Assembly (NCBI GenBank): GCA_900762005.1
Contig: CAAFEV010000039.1
Coordinates: 1 to 5,130, forward strand
Length of the DNA stretch: 5,130 nucleotides
Reading direction: 5' to 3'
DNA from: an uncultured Oscillospiraceae bacterium
GTDB taxonomy: Bacteria > Bacillota > Clostridia > Oscillospirales > Oscillospiraceae
The position numbers were made by a program, and so were the translations under genes. The first letter of the stretch is position 1. Each line of letters opens with the position of its first letter. A model generated the notes under the pieces. That model ran no database searches. It saw only the letters and a program-made list of their open reading frames with translations, and had not been told where the DNA came from. Positions 1-5,130 of the stretch are shown here, piece by piece.

Positions 1-1358
1 ACCTCTGCTTTATTTTTCTCGCCATGTGTCAGGCAGCCGGCACCGCCGATACATCCGCCGATACAAGCCATGCCCTCAATAAAATTTGCGTTCAGTTTAC
101 CCTTGCTCTTCTGGAGCAAGGCGATTTTGCACGCCTCAATACCGTCACAGGCACAGGGCTTCAAGACAAATTCCAGCCCCTGCTCTTTAATTCCCTCCGC
201 AACTGCATCCGACAGGCCGCCAGAGCGGGCAAAGATTCTTCCGAAATAGGAGGCGTTGTCGAGCACGCCCTCCGGGAGGGTCGTAATATCAATCTCACGG
301 CTGTCAAAGAGTGCCTGCAATTCCTCAAATGTCATAGCCGCATCCACATACTGCCTGATTTCCGGCTTTTGTACTTCTGCTTTTTTTGCGGTGCACGGCC
401 CGATGAAAATGACCTTGCACGGTGCCTCGTGTTGTTTGATGTACTTTGCTATCGTTGCCATCGGAGAAAGGTTGTGCGAAATGAACGGCACAAGATCGGG
501 AAAATTCTTTTCGATGTAGGAGACAAATGCCGGGCAGCAGGAACTGGTGAGGAATCCTTTTTCGGCAAGCTCCCGCGACTCTGCCTGTGCGACCATATCC
601 GCGCCGAGTGCCGCCTCTACCACCGTATAGAATCCGAGCTCCTTCAAGCCGGTGATTACCTGACCGAGCTTCGCATAGGAAAACTGGCTGGAAACCGACG
701 GTGCCACCACGGCATATACTCTGTACTTCCGGTTGTCCTCACTCTTTTTGAGCATATCAATGACATTGAGAATATATGATTTGTCGGTAATTGCACCGAA
801 CGGACACTGGTACACGCATGCGCCGCAGGAAATACACTTTTGGTTGTCAATACAAGCCTGCTTGTCCTCTCCCATCGAGATTGCCTTGACCTTGCAGGCG
901 GTTTCACAGGGACGCTTATCATTGTGAATGGCGTTGTACGGGCAGACCTTGGAGCAGGCACCGCATTCCTTGCATTTAGATTTGTCGATGTGCGCCACGT
1001 GATTTTGGTCAAAGGTAATTGCTCCGAATTTGCAGGCATCCTCGCAACGGTGCGCAAGGCAGCCGCGGCAGGCGTTTGTCACCTCATAACCGCCCATCGG
1101 GCATTCGTCACACGCAATATCGATGACCTCAATGACATTCGGGTTGGCTTTGTCGCCGCCCATGGCAATCTTTGCCCGCTCCGCGAGAATGGCCCGTTCC
1201 TTGTATACGCAGCAGCGCATGGTCGGAATCTTACCCGGGACGATCATCTTCGGAATATCGATTGCAGTCTCCGGGAGCCGGTCTGCCCACGCTTCCTTTG
1301 CGACCTGCCGGAGCACCTTATATTTCAGATATTGAACCTTGGTATCAAACTTCCTCAC
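1..1358 (-). CDS. Group B monomeric [FeFe] hydrogenase (C-terminus cut by window edge)
   Basis: Iron-only hydrogenase catalysing 2H+ + 2e- <-> H2, probably cytosolic and ferredoxin-linked (no signal peptide seen). I translated it by hand: 452 codons are open to the left edge without a stop, and perhaps a few dozen C-terminal residues are missing. Residues 45-110 hold a cysteine-rich block (RCC at 48-50, C83/C86, C97/C100/C105/C109). Two ferredoxin-type 4Fe-4S motifs follow (C129/132/135/139 and C175/178/181/185), with an extra pair at C151/C155. The H-cluster motifs are L1 TSSCCPAF (C274, C275), L2 GPCTAKKAE (C322) and L3 MACIGGCIGGAGC (C432, C436). C274 matches the proton-relay cysteine of catalytic enzymes, so activity is expected. 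L1 ending in PAF, L2 with GPC and the L3 form fit group B (TIGR04105-like from memory) rather than bifurcating HydA. The GTG start at 1358 has GGGGAGG 7 nt upstream; the first in-frame ATG is residue 38 and would remove conserved N-terminal sequence. It lies 17 nt after the phosphatase stop. It may correspond to hydA2 of Ruminococcus albus. Confidence 0.95.
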   Translation of the reverse strand, partial: MRKFDTKVQYLKYKVLRQVAKEAWADRLPETAIDIPKMIVPGKIPTMRCCVYKERAILAERAKIAMGGDKANPNVIEVIDIACDECPMGGYEVTNACRGCLAHRCEDACKFGAITFDQNHVAHIDKSKCKECGACSKVCPYNAIHNDKRPCETACKVKAISMGEDKQACIDNQKCISCGACVYQCPFGAITDKSYILNVIDMLKKSEDNRKYRVYAVVAPSVSSQFSYAKLGQVITGLKELGFYTVVEAALGADMVAQAESRELAEKGFLTSSCCPAFVSYIEKNFPDLVPFISHNLSPMATIAKYIKQHEAPCKVIFIGPCTAKKAEVQKPEIRQYVDAAMTFEELQALFDSREIDITTLPEGVLDNASYFGRIFARSGGLSDAVAEGIKEQGLEFVLKPCACDGIEACKIALLQKSKGKLNANFIEGMACIGGCIGGAGCLTHGEKNKAE

Positions 1359-1365
1359 ACCGATT

Positions 1366-1372
1366 CCTCCCC
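1366..1372 (-). promoter_or_regulatory. Ribosome binding site of the group B hydrogenase
   Basis: GGGGAGG on the minus strand, 7 nt upstream of the GTG at 1358. It decides the start: a GTG also occurs at 1360 but in another frame, and no in-frame ATG is near. It sits inside the 17-nt spacer after the phosphatase TAG stop. Confidence 0.85.
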
Positions 1373-1375
1373 AAC

Positions 1376-2548
1376 CTAAAAATAGCTGACTTTTATCCGC
1401 TTTCCCATCTGTTTCAGGCATTTCGACAATTCCTCGACAAGATTCATTTTGATGCTGAAATTGATGGGCAAGTCCGGATTCTGATGGGCGGGATTGATGG
1501 CTCTGCCGACATAGAAGTTGATGTCCGTCGCTTCCTCAAAGAGCATCCGGCAGATAAGGGAAGCACCGTCGCGCCCGTAGCACCATGTTTCATAAAGCCT
1601 GTTTTCCGCCAGCGCGTCCTTTGCATATTCCAAAACCTTGTTCACGGTGATAACGCCTTCCGTCACAAGGTCAACGCCCTCCAGCTCGGCAATCGGCGGC
1701 ACATCGTTTTTTACAAAATTCAGATTGGCTTTGATTGGCTTTCCGAGGAACCTTGCGGCGATGGTCGATGTTGTTCCTCCGCAGACAATATGCTTTCCCT
1801 CCTTGGAGAAGAACAGCGACATCATGCGGTCGCAATCATCCCGATTCCGGGGCGGTCCGAACAAAATATTCATAGGAACGCGCTTGCGGATTTTCACCAC
1901 ACAGGCGGTTGCATCGTCCCCCGGCCGATGTCCGTAGAGCTTGTCACACTCATCAATTAAGACTGTAGAAAGTGTTTTTGCGGTATACCCGACCGGCGCA
2001 ACTGTTTCCATAAAATCAATGATGTCCTCCCGCCTCCAACCGAAATTAAAGGCGGTGCCGATGCCTGCGTGCGGACAGCCGTCGCTCATCAGAATAAATA
2101 CATCATCCTCTTCAAGCCGAATTGCAGATTTCAATATTTTCTTTCCGCCGATGCTCATTTCCGTGGTCGGGTATTCATAATTTTTCCCGTTTCGCAGAAG
2201 AATGACAGCGGGATTGTCATACTGAATTAATTCCACATCGGTATTGTTGATCAGATGCAGAATTGTAAAGGTGGAATAGGCAACACCGCGCACCGAGCAG
2301 ATTGGCAGGGTTGCCGCAATCGTGCCGACGCAATCCTCCAGCGACAGCCCTTCTGCCATCATGGTAGAGATAATTTTGCTCGTTAATGTTGAAAGAATGC
2401 TTGCTTTGACCCCGCTGCCGAGGCCGTCCGCCAGAACGATAACCGTGGAATTCTCGCCCTGCTCCACAACATCGACATGATCGCCGCAGAGAATCTCCCC
2501 TGCATGATTGATGCTCTTATAACCGATATCCGCACAAAGGTCATTCAT
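1376..2548 (-). CDS. SpoIIE-family (PP2C-type) serine phosphatase with unassigned C-terminal domain
   Basis: Metal-dependent serine/threonine phosphatase of the SpoIIE/RsbU class, 390 aa, predicted cytosolic (no membrane segment seen). Residues about 5-220 form the PP2C-like domain. Visible motifs are D23 in GD, D41-G42 in LADGLGSG, S155-D156-G157 in MSDG, and D211-D212 in GDDATACVV. These are the expected Mn/Mg-binding acidic positions, so it should be active. SpoIIE phosphatases usually carry an N-terminal sensor (GAF, PAS, HAMP or receiver) joined by a helical linker; this one starts directly with the catalytic fold. Residues about 225-390 are an extra region I cannot name, with CGGTTSTIAARFLG (256-269), DLVTEGV (293-299) and a conserved-looking tail. 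The ATG at 2548 overlaps the HydS-like gene by 8 nt and has AAGGAGAG 8 nt upstream, which points to translational coupling and a shared pathway. Family members often act on STAS anti-anti-sigma proteins, but none is encoded here, so the substrate is unknown. Confidence 0.92.
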   Translation of the reverse strand: MNDLCADIGYKSINHAGEILCGDHVDVVEQGENSTVIVLADGLGSGVKASILSTLTSKIISTMMAEGLSLEDCVGTIAATLPICSVRGVAYSTFTILHLINNTDVELIQYDNPAVILLRNGKNYEYPTTEMSIGGKKILKSAIRLEEDDVFILMSDGCPHAGIGTAFNFGWRREDIIDFMETVAPVGYTAKTLSTVLIDECDKLYGHRPGDDATACVVKIRKRVPMNILFGPPRNRDDCDRMMSLFFSKEGKHIVCGGTTSTIAARFLGKPIKANLNFVKNDVPPIAELEGVDLVTEGVITVNKVLEYAKDALAENRLYETWCYGRDGASLICRMLFEEATDINFYVGRAINPAHQNPDLPINFSIKMNLVEELSKCLKQMGKRIKVSYF

Positions 2549-4217
2549 CGGAAATGCTCTCCTTCAGCTTCGTCAAGGCAATTTTGGTTTCCGCCGCGGT
2601 TTCTCCGAGCAGGGACGCGATATCCTGCACAATCCGCATCTGCTTTTCCACGACCTTGTCCGCAATCTCCACCGTCTGACGGCTGATGTCCTCCTTTTTC
2701 GACCGCTCGCTTTCCTCGTCGGTCACATCCCGCATGATACAGATGAGAAGATGATAGGTTGCATCATATACGACGGTCTGCTCCACATACTTTTTATATT
2801 CCGCAAGGTAAACACGCTCTCCGCGGATACTGCGCTTGCTTCCCAGTACCTTCAGGAACACACCCGGATCGAGAATCCGGACAACCTGATCGCCGAGAAC
2901 GTCCGTTGAGTAGCGGATATTCATGATTCTGCATGCCGCTTCATTGATCTGCTGCACTTCCAGTGCCTCATTGAGAACAATTAAAGCATTTGGCGTGTTA
3001 GACACAATGCAGTCGGAAAAGCTCTCGGCCTTTTCTTTTAAAAACGGCAGGCACATGGAAATTTCCGCCTTGCCCTGACAGATTGCAACCGCTTTCTCAC
3101 GACAGGTGTTATAGCCGCAGGAGCCGCAGTTCAGCTCGTCCTCCGGCTTCCGCTTTCCCATTTTATCAAGAATTTCCCGGATTTCCGCCTCACCCGGTAT
3201 TCCGTTTTTGCGTTCAATCGGAAGCAAGGCTTTGCGGAGCGACAGCGCGTCCGGCTGTGTGACCTCAAAGTCTTGTTTTCCTGCGTATTTTGCAACCGCC
3301 ATATAATCCTGAACCGGAGAACGGTGGTATTTTTCCATGACCGGGCCGCCGATGCAGCTTCCGACGCAGGCGGACATTTCAAGAAAGCAGCGGTGAATTT
3401 TTCCGTTCTCAATATCACGCAGTGCCGCAATACAGTTCTCTGTACCGTCTACCGCCATGTAAGTATAGCCGGGTGCATTTTGTGCCATGGTTTTCAGAAT
3501 ACCTCCCGCCGTCGGGAAAAACCGGGCGCGGCTGTTCTCCGTTTCATCCATTGCCGCTTTAAGCGGAATATGTTCATCCTCCAGCCATTTCGACAGATTC
3601 TCGAAGGTCAGAACGGCGTCGGTGGTACCCTCGTAATACTGCGCCTCATCCTTTTTTGCAACGCAGGGTCCAATAAATACGGTTTTTGCGCCCGGATGCC
3701 GACGTTTGATATCGGTGCAGTGTGCCTGCATCGGCGACAGGACATCGGCGAGATACGGCAGCTGCGCCGGAAAATACTTCTGAATCAACAAATTGACGCT
3801 ATGGCAGCAGGAGCTGATAATCACATCGTGCGCTCCCTCGGCAAGCAAGCGTTCATACTCGGTTTTGACAATCGTTGCACCGAGCGCGGTTTCCTCAACC
3901 CCTGCAAATCCGAGCTTTGCAAGAGCCTCACTCATGCCCTCAATGCCGATGCCATCATAGTTGGCAATGAAGGAAGGCGCAAGACTGACGTAAACCGGAT
4001 CGCCGGACTGGAGCAACACCTTTACCTTTTCGGTTTCGTCCACAATCTGCTTGGCATTTTGCGGGCAGACGACAAAGCATTGCCCGCAAAGAATGCACTC
4101 ATTGCCGATAATATGCGCCTGATTGCCGGAAAATCGGATTGACTTGACCGGACAATGGCGGATGCACTTATAGCAGTTTTTACAGTTTGATTTTTTGAGT
4201 GTCAGGCAGTCTGTCAT
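2541..4217 (-). CDS. hydS: HydS-type sensory [FeFe]-hydrogenase homologue with PAS domain
   Basis: Putative H2- or redox-sensing hydrogenase-like protein, 558 aa, cytosolic. Domains in order: two 4Fe-4S motifs (C12/15/18/22 and C41/44/47/51); an H-cluster domain at about 70-300; a further Fe-S motif CGSCGYNTC with C364/367/372 and C389 (PF04060-like); a PAS-like domain at about 400-500; and a charged helical tail at about 503-556. H-cluster motifs are L1 SSCCHSV (C137, C138), L2 GPCVAKKDE (C185) and L3 SACVGSCIGGP (C284, C288). All four cluster-ligating cysteines are present. L1 has His139 where catalytic enzymes have Pro. The Fe-S/PAS tail and the GSC form of L3 fit the sensory group C type rather than a main catalytic hydrogenase. 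No kinase, cyclase or DNA-binding domain follows PAS, so output probably goes through protein contact, most plausibly with the overlapping phosphatase gene. The ATG at 4217 is chosen over an in-frame ATG at 4268 because AAAGGAGG lies 7 nt upstream and the start forms an ATGA overlap with the preceding ferredoxin. Some catalytic role cannot be excluded. Confidence 0.92.
   Translation of the reverse strand: MTDCLTLKKSNCKNCYKCIRHCPVKSIRFSGNQAHIIGNECILCGQCFVVCPQNAKQIVDETEKVKVLLQSGDPVYVSLAPSFIANYDGIGIEGMSEALAKLGFAGVEETALGATIVKTEYERLLAEGAHDVIISSCCHSVNLLIQKYFPAQLPYLADVLSPMQAHCTDIKRRHPGAKTVFIGPCVAKKDEAQYYEGTTDAVLTFENLSKWLEDEHIPLKAAMDETENSRARFFPTAGGILKTMAQNAPGYTYMAVDGTENCIAALRDIENGKIHRCFLEMSACVGSCIGGPVMEKYHRSPVQDYMAVAKYAGKQDFEVTQPDALSLRKALLPIERKNGIPGEAEIREILDKMGKRKPEDELNCGSCGYNTCREKAVAICQGKAEISMCLPFLKEKAESFSDCIVSNTPNALIVLNEALEVQQINEAACRIMNIRYSTDVLGDQVVRILDPGVFLKVLGSKRSIRGERVYLAEYKKYVEQTVVYDATYHLLICIMRDVTDEESERSKKEDISRQTVEIADKVVEKQMRIVQDIASLLGETAAETKIALTKLKESISDE
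2557..2564 (-). promoter_or_regulatory. Ribosome binding site of the SpoIIE-family phosphatase
   Basis: AAGGAGAG on the minus strand, 8 nt before the ATG at 2548. It lies inside the last codons of the upstream HydS-like gene, so this start is supported even though the two genes overlap. Confidence 0.8.
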
Positions 4218-4486
4218 ACCGGGGCCTCCTTTGCTTTTTCCACTGCGGGGAGAATGGTGTTCTCCCAAAAATCACGGAAGCCGTCCGCAGTGATACCCGT
4301 GTAAATCTCGTCGCCGACCGTAACGGTTACGCCGACTCGGTTACATTTGCCCGTGCAAAAGCTGCCTGAGTGGATAATCTCATCGTCCAGACGGTTATCG
4401 GTAATACTCTTTTGCATCCGTTCCACGATATCGGGTGCCCCCTTCAGGTGGCACGAGCTGCCGACGCATATTTCGACGAAGATCAT
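4214..4486 (-). CDS. Thioredoxin-like [2Fe-2S] ferredoxin, 90 aa (second of tandem pair)
   Basis: Small cytosolic electron carrier related to the [2Fe-2S] domain of NuoE/HydC-type subunits. The four cluster ligands fit the family pattern C-x4-C ... C-x3-C: C7 and C12 in CVGSSC, C44 and C48 in CTGKC. The sequence GSSCHLKGA after the first cysteine is shared with the neighbouring 79-aa protein, so the two are paralogues. The N-terminal helical part of full NuoE is absent, which is normal for stand-alone members. The start at 4486 follows the upstream stop by 3 nt and has only a weak AGGG element 8 nt before it, so translation probably depends on ribosomes arriving from the first ferredoxin gene. 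Its TGA stop overlaps the HydS-like start as ATGA. A role in passing electrons to or from one of the two hydrogenase-type proteins is inferred from position only. Confidence 0.9.
   Translation of the reverse strand: MIFVEICVGSSCHLKGAPDIVERMQKSITDNRLDDEIIHSGSFCTGKCNRVGVTVTVGDEIYTGITADGFRDFWENTILPAVEKAKEAPV
4225..4232 (-). promoter_or_regulatory. Ribosome binding site of the HydS-like gene
   Basis: AAAGGAGG on the minus strand, 7 nt before the ATG at 4217. It fixes the start there and rules against the in-frame ATG at 4268, which would add 17 low-complexity residues and overlap the upstream gene by about 55 nt. Confidence 0.85.
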
Positions 4487-4489
4487 GGT

Positions 4490-4729
4490 TTACACCCTGG
4501 CTTTGATTTCTTTTTCAAAGAAATCACGGACGGTATCGGGCGAAACGGAGAAGAATTCATCGTCCACGGTAACACATACGCCCATCTGGCACTTGCCCAT
4601 ACAGAAGGTACCGCCAAGCTCGACCTTGTCGCCGAGTTTTTCCTGCCCGACCAAATACTGAAGCTGTTCAACTACCTGCCTTGCACCCTTGAGATGGCAG
4701 GAAGAACCGATACAGACCGTTACTTTCAT
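4490..4729 (-). CDS. Thioredoxin-like [2Fe-2S] ferredoxin, 79 aa (first of tandem pair)
   Basis: Stand-alone [2Fe-2S] ferredoxin of the thioredoxin-like (NuoE C-terminal) fold. Ligands are C6 and C11 in CIGSSC and C43 and C47 in CMGKC. An extra C52 shortly after the second pair is absent from the neighbouring paralogue (its position is V53/V55 territory by eye), and could be structural or redox-active. About 80 aa is the expected size for a single domain. The ATG at 4729 has AGGAG 8 nt upstream; that element overlaps the TAG stop of the preceding phosphotransferase gene, leaving an 11-nt spacer. The 3-nt spacing to the next ferredoxin and the shared GSSCHLKGA segment indicate a local duplication. 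Likely function is electron transfer in the hydrogenase system; the partner is not shown by the sequence. Confidence 0.9.
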   Translation of the reverse strand: MKVTVCIGSSCHLKGARQVVEQLQYLVGQEKLGDKVELGGTFCMGKCQMGVCVTVDDEFFSVSPDTVRDFFEKEIKARV

Positions 4730-4737
4730 ATTACTTT

Positions 4738-4742
4738 CTCCT
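4738..4742 (-). promoter_or_regulatory. Ribosome binding site of the 79-aa ferredoxin
   Basis: AGGAG on the minus strand, 8 nt before the ATG at 4729. Its first bases are part of the TAG stop codon of the phosphotransferase gene, so the two genes are closely coupled. Confidence 0.75.
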
Positions 4743-5130
4743 ATTCATAATCTACAACATTAACCCAGCTATGAAGAAATTCGCGTTCTTGGGCGTTGCC
4801 CTTCACCGACTGGGAAGCGGCGACAATCGGCATCCATTTCTGCACATACTGTTTTGCGGTATCGCTCTTTTTGCAAAAAAGGTCGAGGTATCTGTCCGCG
4901 CCCGCAATGTCACCGGAAAGCCAAAACAGCAGATAGGTTCTGGCAGCGTCCGCAGAAGCGTTGCCCTGCGTGGCGTGCGACCAGTCGAGAATGAACGGCG
5001 TTCCATCCTCTGCGAGAATAATATTGGAAGGATTAAAATCTCCGTGGCACAGCTTATGATGCTTCGGCATACTGTCCAGCCGGGTATGCATATCGTAACG
5101 CGTGGTTGCATCAAAATCAGTCTCGCTGAT
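4741..5130 (-). CDS. APH/choline-kinase-fold phosphotransferase (N-terminus outside window)
   Basis: C-terminal 129 residues of a protein of the aminoglycoside phosphotransferase enzyme family (PF01636-like), which transfers phosphate from ATP to a small molecule or a protein. The frame is open to the right edge, so the N-lobe with the ATP-binding lysine is not seen; a methionine at 5091 is internal, not a start. The catalytic loop is clear: HGDFNPSN at fragment residues 29-36, with D31 as the catalytic base and N36 as metal ligand. Residues ILDWS at 47-51 follow, with D49 equivalent to the DFG aspartate. Both catalytic aspartates are intact, so the enzyme is probably active. The helical C-lobe follows to the TAG at 4741. 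The family covers many substrates (aminoglycosides, homoserine, choline, sugars, fructosamine), and nothing here shows which. Its place 11 nt ahead of the ferredoxin and hydrogenase genes suggests cotranscription, though it could be an unrelated rider gene. Confidence 0.85.
   Translation of the reverse strand: MSETDFDATTRYDMHTRLDSMPKHHKLCHGDFNPSNIILAEDGTPFILDWSHATQGNASADAARTYLLFWLSGDIAGADRYLDLFCKKSDTAKQYVQKWMPIVAASQSVKGNAQEREFLHSWVNVVDYE

Noticed and set aside
24..779. 251-codon plus-strand open frame
   Set aside because: It lies wholly antisense to the group B hydrogenase, whose frame carries all H-cluster motifs. The plus-strand translation has no recognisable domain.
840..1379. 179-codon plus-strand open frame
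   Set aside because: Antisense to the cysteine-rich N-terminal half of the group B hydrogenase; no ribosome binding site or domain of its own was seen.
1172..1960. 262-codon plus-strand open frame
   Set aside because: It spans the antisense of two genes and their junction, which is typical of a shadow frame in GC-balanced coding DNA.
3273..4142. 289-codon plus-strand open frame
   Set aside because: Antisense to the H-cluster domain of the HydS-like protein; its translation has no family resemblance that I can see.
4218..4268. 17-residue N-terminal extension of the HydS-like protein from the ATG at 4268
   Set aside because: The extension is low complexity, lies in the upstream ferredoxin gene and encodes the GGAGG element itself. 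The ATG at 4217 has that element at ideal spacing and forms an ATGA overlap.
4730..4740. Internal promoter or terminator between the phosphotransferase and ferredoxin genes
   Set aside because: The 11-nt gap holds only the ribosome binding site. There is no inverted repeat with a T-run and no room for a promoter; one inside the coding sequence could not be told apart by eye.
4741..5130. Antibiotic (aminoglycoside) resistance gene
   Set aside because: The HGDxxxxN loop only shows the broad APH fold. Most chromosomal members act on other substrates, and no resistance or mobile context is visible.
1..5130. Mobile elements, CRISPR arrays, tRNA or rRNA genes, long repeats
   Set aside because: Looked for and not seen; nearly every base belongs to one of six minus-strand genes.

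Overview
The window reads as one tightly packed, leftward (minus-strand) operon from an obligately anaerobic, fermentative member of the Firmicutes, class Clostridia. A Ruminococcus/Oscillospiraceae-like gut or rumen bacterium is my best guess. The grounds are two different [FeFe]-hydrogenase-type proteins, NuoE-like [2Fe-2S] ferredoxins, a SpoIIE-family phosphatase and strong GGAGG-type ribosome binding sites. The placement is inference from gene content, not from a marker gene.

In the direction of transcription (right to left) the genes are: (1) the C-terminal part of an APH/choline-kinase-fold phosphotransferase, cut by the right edge (4741-5130); (2) and (3) two small tandem thioredoxin-like [2Fe-2S] ferredoxins of 79 and 90 aa (4490-4729, 4214-4486); (4) a 558-aa HydS-type, putatively H2- or redox-sensing [FeFe]-hydrogenase homologue made of two 4Fe-4S sites, an H-cluster domain, a further Fe-S site, a PAS domain and a C-terminal helix (2541-4217); (5) a 390-aa SpoIIE/PP2C-type phosphatase with an unassigned C-terminal region (1376-2548); (6) a group B monomeric [FeFe] hydrogenase that starts at a GTG at 1358 and runs off the left edge (1-1358).

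The spacers are 11 and 3 nt, then a 4-nt ATGA overlap, an 8-nt overlap and a 17-nt spacer. No stretch is long enough for an internal promoter or terminator, so the promoter should lie beyond the right edge and the terminator beyond the left edge. No RNA genes, repeats, mobile elements or CRISPR arrays were seen. All plus-strand open frames look like antisense shadows of these genes.

Working model (inference): the HydS-like protein senses H2 or redox state through its H-cluster and Fe-S chain. It passes the signal through PAS and a C-terminal helix to the separately encoded phosphatase, which has no sensor domain of its own. The phosphatase would then act on an unseen phosphoprotein to adjust hydrogen metabolism. 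The group B hydrogenase is the likely catalytic partner and the small ferredoxins are candidate electron carriers. Pairing of hydS with a non-bifurcating hydrogenase gene (hydA2) is, as I recall, described in Ruminococcus albus. The overall arrangement is therefore probably known, but its signalling output, the phosphatase C-terminal region and the role of the APH-fold kinase are not established as far as I know.
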